From Planktothrix tepida PCC 9214 (GTDB taxonomy: Bacteria > Cyanobacteriota > Cyanobacteriia > Cyanobacteriales > Microcoleaceae), in contig NZ_LN889782.1 in NCBI RefSeq assembly GCF_900009145.1, positions 569,503 to 633,502 of the forward strand: DNA of 64,000 bases, read 5' to 3'. The notes under the pieces were generated by a model. The model was given only the letters and a program-made list of their open reading frames with translations. It was not told the origin of the DNA and did not search any database. Shown here piece by piece: positions 1 through 9,783 of the stretch. A program made the position numbers and the translations under genes. Within the stretch, counting starts at the first letter, position 1. Every line of letters begins with the position of its first letter.

Positions 1-19
1 ACGGGAGTGAGCACAGAGA

Positions 20-2494
20 ATGTTTGAATATTTTTCTGATAAAGCAATTAAGGCGGTGATGTTATCTCAGGAAGAAGCGCGACGCCTGGGACATAACTTT
101 GTGGGAACCGAACAACTGTTAGTCGGTTTAATTAGCGAAGGCAGCAATGTAGCCGCTAAAATACTGGTAGCCCAAGGGTTAGTCCTGCGCGACGTACAGA
201 AAGAAGTTGAAGCCATTATTGGTCGGGGATCAGGTTTTGTCCCGGTTGAAATTCCCTTTACCCCTAGGGCGAAACGCATCTTTGAAATGGCGATGAAAGA
301 AGCTCGCCAAATGGGGAATAACTATATTGGCCCAGAACATCTGTTATTAGGATTATTGCAGGATAACGAAGGCGTTGCCGCCAAAGTCCTAGAAAATCTG
401 GGCGTTGACCGTTCTCAACTGCGTACCGAAGTTATTAAAGCTTTAGGGGAGGAAACAACGGTTTCCGCCGCAGGAAGCGGTCGTCGGGGTTCTGCTAAAA
501 CAGCCACCTTAGATGAATTTGGCACGAACTTAACACAATTAGCCGCCGAAGGTAAACTCGATCCAATGATCGGTCGGGAACGGGAAATTGAGCGGGTGAT
601 CCAAATTCTCGGTCGGCGGACGAAAAATAACCCTGTGTTAGTTGGGGAACCCGGCGTTGGGAAAACAGCCATTGCGGAAGGCTTGGCTCAACGCATTGTC
701 AATAATGATGTTCCCGATGTGCTGGAAAATAAACAAGTGATCAGCTTGAGCATGGGAACCTTAGTGGCGGGAACCCGTTTCCGGGGTGAATTTGAAGAAC
801 GGCTAAAAACCATTGTTGAAGAAATTCGCACCGCCGGAAATATTATTTTAGTCATCGATGAACTTCATACAATGGTGGGTGCAGGGGCCATTGAAGGCAC
901 AATGGATGCGTCCAATATGCTGAAACCAGCTTTAGCGCGGGGTGAGTTGCAATGTTTGGGGGCGACGACCCTGGATGAATATCGCAAATATATTGAACGG
1001 GATGCAGCCTTAGAACGTCGGTTTCAACCGGTGATGGTGGGTGAACCCTCTGTTGAAGAAACCGTTGAAATTTTGTTTGGGTTGCGTCGTGCCTATGAAC
1101 AACACCATCAATTAACCATTTCTGATCAAGCCTTGTATGCCGCCGCGACTTTATCCGACCGCTATATTAGCGATCGCTTTTTACCCGATAAAGCCATTGA
1201 TTTAATTGATGAAGCGGGTTCACGAGTTCGGGTGATGAATTCTAAAGTTCCCCCTGAATTGCGGGAATTAAAACGGGAATTAACGAAAGTTATTGCAGAA
1301 AAAGAAACGGCGGTGAAGCTGCAAGATTTCGATAAAGCCAGCCAATTGCGCGATCGCGAATTAGAAATTAAAGACAAACTGGAAACCCCCAGTGAAAAAG
1401 TCAATTCTGCTTCTGGGTCTTTAATTGTTACCGAAGAAGATATCGCCGATGTGTTAGCGGCTTGGACAGGAATTCCAGTCAATAAATTAACGGAATCTGA
1501 ATCGGTTAAATTATTGAAGTTGGAAGATATTTTACATCAACGATTAATTGGTCAACATGAAGCCGTCAATGCCGTTTCTCGCGCCATTCGTCGGGCTCGT
1601 GTGGGGTTAAAAAATCCCAATCGACCCATTGCCAGTTTCATTTTTTCTGGCCCTACAGGAGTCGGAAAAACGGAATTAACAAAAGCCTTAGCTGCCTATT
1701 TCTTTGGGTCAGAAGAAGCGATGATTCGTTTAGATATGTCGGAATATATGGAACGACATACGGTATCTAAATTAATCGGTTCTCCCCCAGGGTTTGTCGG
1801 TTATGATGAAGGCGGACAATTAACCGAAGCGGTGCGTCGTCGTCCCTATACGGTGGTGTTATTTGATGAAATTGAAAAAGCCCACCCGGATGTCTTCAAT
1901 TTGTTATTACAAATCTTAGAAGATGGACGATTAACCGATGCTAAAGGTCGCGTTGTCAGTTTCAAAAACACCTTAATTATCATGACCTCTAACGTCGGGT
2001 CTAAGGTGATTGAAAAAGGCGGCGGCGGTTTAGGATTTGAGTGGTCAGCTTCGGAAGAAGATCAACAATATAACCGCATTCGTAACTTAGTCAATGAGGA
2101 ACTGAAACAATATTTCCGTCCTGAATTCCTCAACCGTTTGGATGAAATTATTGTCTTCCGTCAATTACAGAAATCTGAAGTTAAGGAAATTGCAGATATC
2201 TTATTGCGAGAACTCTTAGCTCGGTTAACTGAACGGGAGATTACCTTAACGGTGAGTGAACGGTTTAAGGAACATTTAGTTAATGTTGGTTTTGATCCCA
2301 AGTATGGCGCAAGACCGTTACGTCGGGCGATTATGAATCTGTTAGAAGATGTTTTAGCAGAAGCATTATTAGCCGGAACCCTTAAAGATGGGGATAGCGC
2401 CTTGGTTGACTTAGATGCTGACGGGAAAGTTATTATTTTACCCGGAGAACAAGCCCTAAATTCAATGAGTGAATACGCTATTACTCACTCATAA
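20..2494 (+). CDS. clpC: ATP-dependent Clp protease ATP-binding subunit ClpC
   Basis: This is the Hsp100 unfoldase that feeds substrates to ClpP in the cytoplasm and, in cyanobacteria, near the thylakoid. The 824 residues show the duplicated Clp N domain (about 1-145) and a first AAA+ module with Walker A GEPGVGKT near residue 208. A UVR-type coiled segment follows (about 425-465), then a second AAA+ module with GPTGVGKT near residue 545, and the usual C-terminal domain. Length and architecture are typical of ClpC and not of ClpB, which has a longer middle domain. The start lies 19 bases into the window, so its promoter is not seen. A terminator hairpin follows directly. Confidence 0.97.
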   Translation: MFEYFSDKAIKAVMLSQEEARRLGHNFVGTEQLLVGLISEGSNVAAKILVAQGLVLRDVQKEVEAIIGRGSGFVPVEIPFTPRAKRIFEMAMKEARQMGNNYIGPEHLLLGLLQDNEGVAAKVLENLGVDRSQLRTEVIKALGEETTVSAAGSGRRGSAKTATLDEFGTNLTQLAAEGKLDPMIGREREIERVIQILGRRTKNNPVLVGEPGVGKTAIAEGLAQRIVNNDVPDVLENKQVISLSMGTLVAGTRFRGEFEERLKTIVEEIRTAGNIILVIDELHTMVGAGAIEGTMDASNMLKPALARGELQCLGATTLDEYRKYIERDAALERRFQPVMVGEPSVEETVEILFGLRRAYEQHHQLTISDQALYAAATLSDRYISDRFLPDKAIDLIDEAGSRVRVMNSKVPPELRELKRELTKVIAEKETAVKLQDFDKASQLRDRELEIKDKLETPSEKVNSASGSLIVTEEDIADVLAAWTGIPVNKLTESESVKLLKLEDILHQRLIGQHEAVNAVSRAIRRARVGLKNPNRPIASFIFSGPTGVGKTELTKALAAYFFGSEEAMIRLDMSEYMERHTVSKLIGSPPGFVGYDEGGQLTEAVRRRPYTVVLFDEIEKAHPDVFNLLLQILEDGRLTDAKGRVVSFKNTLIIMTSNVGSKVIEKGGGGLGFEWSASEEDQQYNRIRNLVNEELKQYFRPEFLNRLDEIIVFRQLQKSEVKEIADILLRELLARLTEREITLTVSERFKEHLVNVGFDPKYGARPLRRAIMNLLEDVLAEALLAGTLKDGDSALVDLDADGKVIILPGEQALNSMSEYAITHS

Positions 2495-2505
2495 TTCCTT
2501 TGAGG

Positions 2506-2538
2506 AAAACCCATTTTACTGAGTAGGATGGGTTTTTC
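2506..2538 (+). terminator. Rho-independent terminator of clpC
   Basis: The arms AAAACCCAT and ATGGGTTTT enclose a 13-base loop and are followed by a T-rich tract. It begins 12 bases after the clpC stop. Confidence 0.75.
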
Positions 2539-2587
2539 TTTCTTTTTCTTTTCTCGTAAATTCCATTGAGAAATTTTATAAATTAAA

Positions 2588-2698
2588 TCAGGATTGGTAA
2601 CTATTAATCACCATGCCAATACCCGCAATAAGTGCAGCAGAAACGAGATTACCAATCACTCCGGCTTTATCCCAAATATCTTTTTGATTGTCTGCCAT
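2588..2698 (-). CDS. small single-span membrane protein (36 aa)
   Basis: The reading frame gives 36 residues beginning MADNQKDIWDKAG. A short charged N-terminus is followed by one hydrophobic helix (about residues 14-32, VIGNLVSAALIAGIGMVI). The charged KDIWDKA lead before a hydrophobic span recalls the start of longer cyanobacterial membrane proteins, but I cannot name a family. No clear Shine-Dalgarno is visible. It lies between clpC and the GT4 gene on the opposite strand. Real expression is plausible but unproven. Confidence 0.45.
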   Translation of the reverse strand: MADNQKDIWDKAGVIGNLVSAALIAGIGMVINSYQS

Positions 2699-2808
2699 AT
2701 TTTTGTAAAGTTAAAAAAATCCCCTGTAAACCGATGAATCCCAAAACTTATATTTTTAGGTTATTCTATCGTTACAATAAATTGAATAAGCTATTGTACA
2801 TCTAAAAT

Positions 2809-2994
2809 TTAATTGTCTTCAATTTCCTCTCTCCCCCACTCAGTCACTCCACAGCCTACATTCCGATGCCAACTTGCCCCAATAACGTGAGCCATCTGAT
2901 GAGTTCCACTAATATTGCGGACAGAAAGCGGTAATCGTGGTAAAGTCATGCTCAACAAACAAATTCTAAGAAATTCCAAATCACTTGAATGCAC
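2809..2994 (-). CDS. hypothetical short ORF, doubtful
   Basis: This 61-residue frame overlaps the first 6 bases of the divergent glycosyltransferase. Its second half (GTHQMAHVIGASWHRNVGCG and an acidic end) reads like real protein rather than antisense shadow, because most of it lies outside any other gene. I recognise no family. It could be the remnant of a longer gene. A start further inside the frame (for instance the Met at residue 16) would remove the overlap. Confidence 0.28.
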   Translation of the reverse strand: MHSSDLEFLRICLLSMTLPRLPLSVRNISGTHQMAHVIGASWHRNVGCGVTEWGREEIEDN

Positions 2995-4206
2995 ATTGCT
3001 TGGCTTGGAAAAAAATCACCCTTTTGCGGTAACGTTACTTATTCTAGGGAAATCACGAACGCCCTGTTAGACCGGGGCCATCGAGTCAGCTTTCTGCACT
3101 TTGCCCATGAAGCAACGAATGACCGCACCCCTGAATGGCAACTGGAAAATGGCAGTTGGAAAATTTCTACACGGGACAAAAATAGTAAGGTGACACCCTT
3201 CCCCATGACTCAGGAGGTGTCTTTGCCTTGTCTGTATAAGTCCCAAGTTTATACAATTCCCACCCTCAGTTCCAGCAAAGTCCTAACGGAGTCTCTACAA
3301 CGGTTGAAACCGGATATTGTTCATGCGTCCCTGACCCTTTCACCGTTAGATTTCGTTTTACCTGAAATTTGTGCAGAACTGAATATTCCTTTAGTAGCGA
3401 CATTTCACACCCCTTTTGACCACAAATTACGCAATATCAAATCGGGAACCCAACATTTAACGTATCAAATCTACGCGCCGTTTTTGGCGAACTATGACCG
3501 TGTAATTGTCTTTTCCCAAGTCCAACGGGAAATGCTCAACCGTTTGGGAGTCGCGAAACATCGGGTTGCTGTGATTCCTAATGGCGTAGATGTGGAGAAA
3601 TATTCTCCAGGGCCATCCCGGTTTAAGGAAGAATTGGGTGCAGACCGGGTTTTCGTTTATCAAGGCCGTTTAGCAACGGAAAAAAATGTAGAGTCCCTGC
3701 TCAAAGCTTGGAAAAAGTCGGAAATGGGGCCAGGTTGTCTCTTAGTGATCGTCGGTGATGGGCCGTTAGAAGCTTCGTTACAAGCCTCTTATAACGGAGA
3801 AGAGGGGATTATCTGGTTTGGGTTCGTGGGAGATGAAGACCGACGGATTGAAATTCTGCGGGGGGCGGATGTGTTTGTGTTACCGTCGATGGTGGAAGGG
3901 TTATCGATTTCGTTATTAGAGGCGATGTCCTGTGGGACGGCTTGTGTGGCGACGGATGCGGGGGCCGATGGGGAAGTCATGGAAGGCGGCGCCGGAATTA
4001 TTATGAAGACTCAAGGCGTTACGTCCCAACTGCGAACCCTATTACCGTTGTTACGAGATCATCCTGAAATGATTCCCATTGTCGGTCAAAAAGCCCGTCA
4101 ACGGGTTTTAGAACGTTATACCCTCAGCCAAAATATTACCCAATTAGAACATCTCTATCGAGATTTGGTTCAAGAACAACGTTTAGAATTCAGCCATGTT
4201 GTTTAA
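2989..4206 (+). CDS. GT4-family glycosyltransferase
   Basis: This is a GT-B fold glycosyltransferase. The N-terminal Rossmann half (MHIAWLGKKSPFCGNVTYSR) binds the acceptor. The C-terminal half carries the donor-binding signature EGLSISLLEAMSCG, the E-x7-E motif of retaining family GT4, near residue 305. At 405 residues it is a normal size for the family. The acceptor cannot be read from sequence; related cyanobacterial enzymes act on lipids or cell-surface polysaccharides. The gene is monocistronic: clpC upstream ends in a terminator, and a hairpin-rich stretch follows. Confidence 0.85.
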   Translation: MHIAWLGKKSPFCGNVTYSREITNALLDRGHRVSFLHFAHEATNDRTPEWQLENGSWKISTRDKNSKVTPFPMTQEVSLPCLYKSQVYTIPTLSSSKVLTESLQRLKPDIVHASLTLSPLDFVLPEICAELNIPLVATFHTPFDHKLRNIKSGTQHLTYQIYAPFLANYDRVIVFSQVQREMLNRLGVAKHRVAVIPNGVDVEKYSPGPSRFKEELGADRVFVYQGRLATEKNVESLLKAWKKSEMGPGCLLVIVGDGPLEASLQASYNGEEGIIWFGFVGDEDRRIEILRGADVFVLPSMVEGLSISLLEAMSCGTACVATDAGADGEVMEGGAGIIMKTQGVTSQLRTLLPLLRDHPEMIPIVGQKARQRVLERYTLSQNITQLEHLYRDLVQEQRLEFSHVV

Positions 4207-4212
4207 TCCGTA

Positions 4213-4362
4213 GGGGCGGGGTTTTCCCGCCCTTACTCAGTTATAATGCCCTGAACTAAAGTTCGGGCTGAAAGCTAAAGTGATCTAAAGATAACTAAAT
4301 ACCTGTCTTTCTTAACCCGTTTTAACGGGTTTGAGCTTTTAGCCTGAAATTTATTTCAAGGC
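4213..4362. repeat. hairpin-rich intergenic repeat cluster
   Basis: Four palindromes sit within 150 bases: GGGCGGG/CCCGCCC (4214-4232), CCCTGAACT/AGTTCGGG (4249-4267), AACCCGTT/AACGGGTT (4314-4331) and AGCCTGAAAT/ATTTCAAGGCT (4341-4362). The first may end transcription of the upstream glycosyltransferase. Clusters like this are typical dispersed repeats of filamentous cyanobacteria and also resemble subterminal hairpins of IS200/IS605 elements. No transposase is present. Confidence 0.6.
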
Positions 4363-4386
4363 TTTTGGCGCGATTGTTGACGGACT

Positions 4387-4593
4387 TTGGATCACTTCGC
4401 CCCGACAGTAGGGTTTAGTAAAAACGCGAAACCAAAAACAGATAGACCCAACAATAAGGAGGGGCAAGATCGGGCTTATGAAGGTTATGTTACGCAATAT
4501 GCGATCGCCCGCAATCAAAAACTAATTGCCACGTTTGATGCTTTATCTCTAGGAATTTGCATGGGTGTTAGTGAAGAACAGCAGTTTGAGTAA
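4387..4593 (+). CDS. hypothetical short ORF, possible gene remnant
   Basis: This 68-residue frame opens with TTG. The second half (EGYVTQYAIARNQKLIATFD) looks protein-like and contains a HIP1 site, whereas the first 25 residues are low in hydrophobic residues and unconvincing. It follows the hairpin cluster and precedes the AT-rich orphan. It is probably the tail of a gene that has lost its front; the family is not recognised. Confidence 0.22.
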   Translation: MDHFAPTVGFSKNAKPKTDRPNNKEGQDRAYEGYVTQYAIARNQKLIATFDALSLGICMGVSEEQQFE

Positions 4594-4675
4594 AATCTCT
4601 CGGTAAACAAAGAAATTTGTAAGAAAGCCTTTTCAAAGACTATACTAAGAAATAGTTAGTGATAATGTTCGAGAA

Positions 4676-7048
4676 ATGCTGAAATCAAACTACAGACTAA
4701 ATGTGTCATCACAGACTAACCATCCATACCATGAATGGATTGCTCAAATACAGGAAAAAATCTTTCTAGCAGTTTCTATAGGGCTGCTAAATAGATTAGC
4801 CAAGGGTCAGGAAAAAATAATAGATGAAAAATTAAAAGTTATACTTGAGGACAATAATGTTTGGAATAATATAAAGACAATTAAGGACTTTAAGAAAAAC
4901 AAAAGAGAGATTAGTGATTTACTTGTTGATTCTAGCCGAAAGCTTTTATTATTTAGAAAATTAGTTTCATGTTTTTCTAAGATTGCAGATCCTTTCACAA
5001 AATCAGAATTAGTAATAGAGATTTTAAATAAAATTCCAGATGATACAACTTCTATAGTTTTAGAAGAAATACTAGATCGGTTTATGGAAGAAGAACAATA
5101 TAAACTTTCTCCACATCAAGACAATCCTTTCATAAAACAAGTCGCTCAAGTAAGAACAATTGATGAGTTTTTTGCGGAAATACCAGAGATTGCTGATGAG
5201 GCAAAATATTATGCTGATAGAGTAGATGAAGGGATTCAGTCTATTCAGCTTCAAAAGCAGAAAACTGTTTTTATATCTAATAATATTAATCAGGATAATT
5301 CTGAAGAAAGCTTGAAGACAATTGACTCTCAGTTTAGAGAATATATTCACCCTGTTTTACAGAGTTTATATGGTGAACGTAAGCTTAAGCTAGAAAACCC
5401 AACAAAAAAGTATATTGTTTTATTAGAAAATCAGCCAGAAATTCTACTTTATATTGATAGACCTATTTATAAAATTGCATTAAGAGTTAGGAACATTCTA
5501 ATATTTGATTATATTGATAAAAATCCATCTTTTTCAAAAGAAGGGATTTCGAGTATTTTTGATTTTTTTAAAAAAACATTAACTGAAAATTTGGAGATAC
5601 ATTTATTCTTAAGCTTTATTGAAAAAGTTGATAATAAACAAAAACATATGCAAAAAATTGTTTATAAAATAGTCTGTAAAATTTATAATACAATTATTAA
5701 TAAAGATATTGATAAAACTATAAACCTACCGAAAAATATTGAACCTGGCTCCAGAGAATATATAGATATTCTTAAAAATACATATATAGATTTTCTTAGG
5801 AATAATATTCAATACTTAGATGATTACCGTGAAATTTCTATAGATAGTCTCCCCATTTCAATAGATGATATATTCAATCAATTTTCTCAAGTTTTGGCTT
5901 TGAAATGTATTGGTAGTTTAGCACATATAAGAAAAAATTTAAGTGATATTTTTCTTGATGTTGCAAAGCAAATAGCTTTCAAACAAAAAGCAGAATTAGA
6001 ATCTGCCAAAAAAAATTTTGAAAATAATTTTTTTGAGAATAATTCTTCAAATATACTTATTGAAGTATCTCGTCATTTTCTAGCGGGTACAAGTTTTTTA
6101 TTTGATGATTTTAGTAATGCAGTTAATGAGCTATTTAAAAAACAAGATTTTAATAATGAAATATGCCTTAGCTTAGATGAAAAGTTTATGATGGATTATT
6201 CATGGAGTATTCTTTTCCCCGTAGTTGGTATTAATGTTATTAAAAACTCTCATCAAGCCTTGTTTCATGACTTAGCAGATTCCTTGAGTGAAATTTATGA
6301 AATTAAGTTTATTTCACCAGAAATTCTAAAATTTATTTCAATGGAAGCAACTTCATCAGTTGAAGGAGGCCCTATAATTATTGAGTTTAAGAACGCAACT
6401 GCCTGTGCATCATTTAAAGGTATTAAAGCTGGGGACTCTTTACAAGCTTTGAAGATAGCTATTACTAAATTAACTGATGTGATGGAAACTCAATGGTTTT
6501 TAACAAATCATGGACATCGATATAAAGTTGAACCTCTCGTAGAGCAGTCTCTAGTCACAGCTTTCTGTAAAAAAGAATTTAATAATACATTTGCTAATTC
6601 TAATTCTGTATGGTGGATTAGTCGTTTATATTTCAATAGAGGAAGAACTTGCAATTACACTTTAAGTGAGGAAACAAGAAAGTATTTAGCAATTCCATCT
6701 CGTCTCGTTAAAATATTGATAGATAGAACGAAATCTGGGGATGTATTAGGTAGGCTTGCACTTAATATTGTACACTGCATCAAGCTATTTAGACAAGGAT
6801 ATTTTTCAGAGCGTTTGTCCGAACGATTTCGACTATATTGGACAGTTATAGAAATTTTATTTTCTACAGAAGCTGTTTCTAGCAAAAATATAAAAATAAA
6901 ACAAGTTGTTTCTTCAATTTTGAGGGAGTTAGTAATTATAGTGATTTATAAAACCCTTCCAGATGATTTTTTAGAAAAAGGGATAGAAGGAATTATTGAA
7001 TATATGGAAATGCAACAACCTAGTCTTGATTATATCCCAATACTATAA
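4676..7048 (+). CDS. large AT-rich orphan protein (790 aa), possible HEPN-like C-terminus
   Basis: I cannot assign a family. The protein is rich in Ile, Lys, Asn and Phe, predicted largely helical, and without a signal peptide or clear membrane span. The gene is visibly more AT-rich than its neighbours and contains no HIP1 octamer across 2.4 kb, although HIP1 sites lie just outside on both sides. Both facts suggest horizontal acquisition. The last ~120 residues contain RLALNIVH (R-x6-H) and then LSERFRLYWTVIEILFSTEA. The latter loosely resembles the helix of ApeA-like HEPN ribonucleases, where an Rx4-6H motif is catalytic. That resemblance is weak inference only. Confidence 0.7.
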   Translation: MLKSNYRLNVSSQTNHPYHEWIAQIQEKIFLAVSIGLLNRLAKGQEKIIDEKLKVILEDNNVWNNIKTIKDFKKNKREISDLLVDSSRKLLLFRKLVSCFSKIADPFTKSELVIEILNKIPDDTTSIVLEEILDRFMEEEQYKLSPHQDNPFIKQVAQVRTIDEFFAEIPEIADEAKYYADRVDEGIQSIQLQKQKTVFISNNINQDNSEESLKTIDSQFREYIHPVLQSLYGERKLKLENPTKKYIVLLENQPEILLYIDRPIYKIALRVRNILIFDYIDKNPSFSKEGISSIFDFFKKTLTENLEIHLFLSFIEKVDNKQKHMQKIVYKIVCKIYNTIINKDIDKTINLPKNIEPGSREYIDILKNTYIDFLRNNIQYLDDYREISIDSLPISIDDIFNQFSQVLALKCIGSLAHIRKNLSDIFLDVAKQIAFKQKAELESAKKNFENNFFENNSSNILIEVSRHFLAGTSFLFDDFSNAVNELFKKQDFNNEICLSLDEKFMMDYSWSILFPVVGINVIKNSHQALFHDLADSLSEIYEIKFISPEILKFISMEATSSVEGGPIIIEFKNATACASFKGIKAGDSLQALKIAITKLTDVMETQWFLTNHGHRYKVEPLVEQSLVTAFCKKEFNNTFANSNSVWWISRLYFNRGRTCNYTLSEETRKYLAIPSRLVKILIDRTKSGDVLGRLALNIVHCIKLFRQGYFSERLSERFRLYWTVIEILFSTEAVSSKNIKIKQVVSSILRELVIIVIYKTLPDDFLEKGIEGIIEYMEMQQPSLDYIPIL

Positions 7049-7128
7049 TAATCTTCACTTTAGCCTTAGTGCAATATTGTTGTTACTTCAAAAACACTAC
7101 TATTTCTTTCTAAAATCATTGATAAACT

Positions 7129-7545
7129 ATGCTAGAAATTTCTAAAACGGTAAGTATCCCAGAGAATGAAATTGAAATGAGTGCAGTTCGTTCTCAGGGT
7201 GCGGGGGGACAAAATGTTAATAAAGTTGCCAGTGCCATTCATCTACGCTTTAATATTATTGCTTCTTCATTACCTGAACATTACAAACAGCGAGTATTAA
7301 AGATTAATGATCAACGGATTACTAAAGAAGGGGTGATCGTGATCAAAGCTCAAGAACACCGTACTCAAGAACAGAATCGAGAAGAAGCATTACAACGACT
7401 TCAAACTTTAATTAAAAGTGCGATCGCTATTCCTAAACCCCGCAAACCCAGTAAACCCACTCGCAGTTCCCAAAGAAAGCGGCTGGAGAGTAAAACCAAG
7501 CGATCGCACCTAAAAATGATGCGCGGAAAAGTCGATGCAGAGTGA
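7129..7545 (+). CDS. arfB: alternative ribosome-rescue factor ArfB (peptidyl-tRNA hydrolase)
   Basis: This is a codon-independent release factor that frees peptide from stalled, non-stop ribosomes. At 138 residues it has the ArfB/YaeJ/ICT1 size. The catalytic GGQ lies in SQGAGGQNVNKV (about residues 23-34). The C-terminal third is very basic and rich in Lys, Arg and Ser, which is the tail that inserts into the mRNA entry channel of an empty ribosome. It lacks the codon-recognition domains of RF1/RF2. The gene stands alone, convergent with the phosphatase downstream. Confidence 0.93.
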   Translation: MLEISKTVSIPENEIEMSAVRSQGAGGQNVNKVASAIHLRFNIIASSLPEHYKQRVLKINDQRITKEGVIVIKAQEHRTQEQNREEALQRLQTLIKSAIAIPKPRKPSKPTRSSQRKRLESKTKRSHLKMMRGKVDAE

Positions 7546-7612
7546 GAGTAGATTTAGGGTTACAAAAAGCCCAGAAATTAGCGTGTAGCATCGTCGTTAA
7601 AACCTCAGTTAT

Positions 7613-8224
7613 TTACTGATAACTGATAACTGGTACAGACGCGCCATGGCACGTCTCTACTGATAACTGATTCCACGCTTGGGAAAATAGGCTGACATAT
7701 TCTTCTTGTTCGCTGGTTTCAACGCAATATTCACGGGTATGGCGGACAATGGCGATCGCATTTTCTGGAGTATAACCTAACGTCACTAAACAGCAAGATA
7801 CAATGGTTCCCGTGCGTCCAAATCCCCCCATACAGTGAACAACAACGGTTTTACCTGCTTTAGCTCGGTTGAGAATTTGGGGGACGAGGTTAATGACGCC
7901 TTGCATTGAGGTGGGAACTTTGAGGTCGGGAATGGGGAACCAAATTGTTTCCATTCCTCTGGCTTCGGCTTCGGGAAAGAGGGTGGGAATTTGGACTTTA
8001 TGAAATTCGTGGGGTTCAATGAGGGATACCAAAACATCGGTGTGATAAAAATAGCGTAGACGGTCTAGGTCATGATATAAGCTGCGATCCCAGAGAACGT
8101 GCATTCCTTGATGGGATTTTCCGGGGGCGTAGGTCATGCCGATTTTTCCAGTAAAGGGTATGACGTCAGGGGGGAGAAAATCAACGTTAATCGGGAAGTT
8201 GTTTGATGTTCTGGCGTAATTCAT
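7613..8224 (-). CDS. CDKN3-like dual-specificity/tyrosine phosphatase
   Basis: This is a cysteine phosphatase with the P-loop HCMGGFGRTG (nucleophile Cys131, Arg137) and a plausible general acid Asp100 in FPIPDLK. The opening segment with GKSHQGMHVLWDR matches the CDKN3-like subgroup found in cyanobacteria. The substrate is unknown. It is the last gene of the minus-strand run that starts near 12471, 53 bases after the nuclease gene. Oddly, the last 18 residues or so (from QLSVETCHG) are encoded by intergenic repeats, a GTAGAGACG palindrome plus CAGTTAT heptamers. The original stop was apparently lost and the tail extended. Confidence 0.88.
   Translation of the reverse strand: MNYARTSNNFPINVDFLPPDVIPFTGKIGMTYAPGKSHQGMHVLWDRSLYHDLDRLRYFYHTDVLVSLIEPHEFHKVQIPTLFPEAEARGMETIWFPIPDLKVPTSMQGVINLVPQILNRAKAGKTVVVHCMGGFGRTGTIVSCCLVTLGYTPENAIAIVRHTREYCVETSEQEEYVSLFSQAWNQLSVETCHGASVPVISYQ
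7614..7670. repeat. GTAGAGACG palindrome embedded in CAGTTAT heptamers
   Basis: Heptamers of the type ACTGATA flank an inverted repeat (ACAGACGCGCC/GGCACGTCTCTAC) that also occurs at 58653-58704 and partly near 44067. The block forms the 3' end of the phosphatase reading frame. Confidence 0.65.
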
Positions 8225-8277
8225 AGTTATGTCAATAAATTTGACGTCAAACTGCTTTACGAATTTTAATCAAAACA

Positions 8278-9756
8278 TCAGGTTTGGTCTACTGTGAGTT
8301 CTCTTAGGAAGTAAAAGCGATCATTTCGCCAGTCTTCCGCTTTTTTTCGTCCGATATATCCGGCTAGAGGGGAAGACAGTTCGATTAGGATTTCATAAAG
8401 TTGCCATTCTGATAGGGGTTGAGGCGGATTAGCACAATAACTTCCATGAATTCCTGAAACGGTTGCTTCGCTGACTTGAGCATTATTCAGATATTTTTTA
8501 ACGACTTGAATAATATGCGATCGCAATTTTAAACGATTAAACACGATTTTAATATATTCATCTATTCTATCATCTACTTGACCTTTTTGTAAATAGTTTT
8601 TGAGTTCAATTAAGTCAACTGAACCGGGATATTGAGCTTGGAGTTTAACCAGTTTTTCTAATGTTTCAGGATTAATAATTGTCATACCATGTACTTTTGC
8701 TGCCTTGTTCAGTTGTTGAGTTGGTTCACCAGGGCCTATAATTAATTTAGTGGTGTCTTTGAGCAGTTTTTCATCATTTAAACGCAGTGTTCCTAAATTT
8801 AAGAGTTGAACTGCGGTATCATTGGGGATTTTTCTCCCAGCTTTACATTCTCCTACTAAGGGATAGGGTTGTGAACAAAATAAGTCTAATCCACCTGCAC
8901 CTCCTTTATGAGCATAGTCTATAGTAAAACCTAAAAATTCTAAGCTTTGTTTGACAATATTCTCAAAGTCTGTTCCAGCTTGATAGTTACTTTTCCCTTC
9001 ATCTAGTTCTTTGCTTCGGTTTCCTAATGCTGCTATTTCATTAATCCAATTTAAGCTGGAATCATCGGTTAAATTGGCAGGTTTTGAAGTTTTCCAGCCT
9101 AAGAATTGATGAATGTTGGCTTTTAAAAGGTTTAAACCGAGTTGTTCTTCCTGAGATAAAGGGTTAGTTTGGAATTGGGCGATCGCAGTTTCTAATTCTT
9201 CTAATTCAGGATGTTCTGGCGGTTGACGGTTGAGAATTTTTCGATATAGATGTTCAAATTGATTAGAATCAAGAATTGCTTGACTTTCATCAACGGTTAT
9301 GGAAGCAGGAAGACAAATAAACCGACTATTAGAAACTGGATCAATTTCTAGGGGTTGGGGAAGTCGATAAACGCGAAAATAAGCGAGAAAAATACGACCC
9401 CGTTGTTCTAGGGTTTTGTGTAAGGCTTCTGCTGTCCAAACGGTTAATTTTGATAAGGTTTCTAACTCTTCTGGTTCATCCAAGGTTTGACAAAGTTCAC
9501 ATTTAGCCCAAACTTTTATTTTAACTTTATTTTGATTGAGTTCTGCTAGACTTTGTTGAGCAATGGAAATAAAACCGGGACGATAATATTGTTCTAACGG
9601 TAAGGAATTAAATTCAATATCCGTCGGATAAAGGGCAAATAATCGCCCTGGGTTCATAAATATTCGAGGCATTACTAAGATATTTCGACCTTGGTTTAAT
9701 GCTTCAATATCAGGCGCAGGTAAACAGAAAGCTGTTGCTATAGGTAGCTGATTCAT
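8278..9756 (-). CDS. DUF1802 protein fused to a PD-(D/E)xK nuclease domain
   Basis: The first ~180 residues (LPAPDIEALNQGRNILVMPR onward) match DUF1802, a domain I know mainly from cyanobacteria. From about residue 257 a restriction-endonuclease-like core is visible: FE at 264-265, GGLD at 288-291 and ECK at 303-305. This is the E, D, E-x-K order of Mrr-like PD-(D/E)xK nucleases. The C-terminal ~90 residues look helical. The gene lies 27 bases behind the ATPase and is read with it. The pairing of an NTPase and a nuclease suggests a DNA-targeting complex; that function is inference. Confidence 0.8.
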   Translation of the reverse strand: MNQLPIATAFCLPAPDIEALNQGRNILVMPRIFMNPGRLFALYPTDIEFNSLPLEQYYRPGFISIAQQSLAELNQNKVKIKVWAKCELCQTLDEPEELETLSKLTVWTAEALHKTLEQRGRIFLAYFRVYRLPQPLEIDPVSNSRFICLPASITVDESQAILDSNQFEHLYRKILNRQPPEHPELEELETAIAQFQTNPLSQEEQLGLNLLKANIHQFLGWKTSKPANLTDDSSLNWINEIAALGNRSKELDEGKSNYQAGTDFENIVKQSLEFLGFTIDYAHKGGAGGLDLFCSQPYPLVGECKAGRKIPNDTAVQLLNLGTLRLNDEKLLKDTTKLIIGPGEPTQQLNKAAKVHGMTIINPETLEKLVKLQAQYPGSVDLIELKNYLQKGQVDDRIDEYIKIVFNRLKLRSHIIQVVKKYLNNAQVSEATVSGIHGSYCANPPQPLSEWQLYEILIELSSPLAGYIGRKKAEDWRNDRFYFLRELTVDQT

Positions 9757-9783
9757 GATAAGCCTTGATGTTAATTTTATCCT

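Noticed and set aside
4213-4362. Complete IS200/IS605 insertion sequence
   Set aside because: Hairpins are present but no TnpA or TnpB reading frame or remnant could be recognised nearby.
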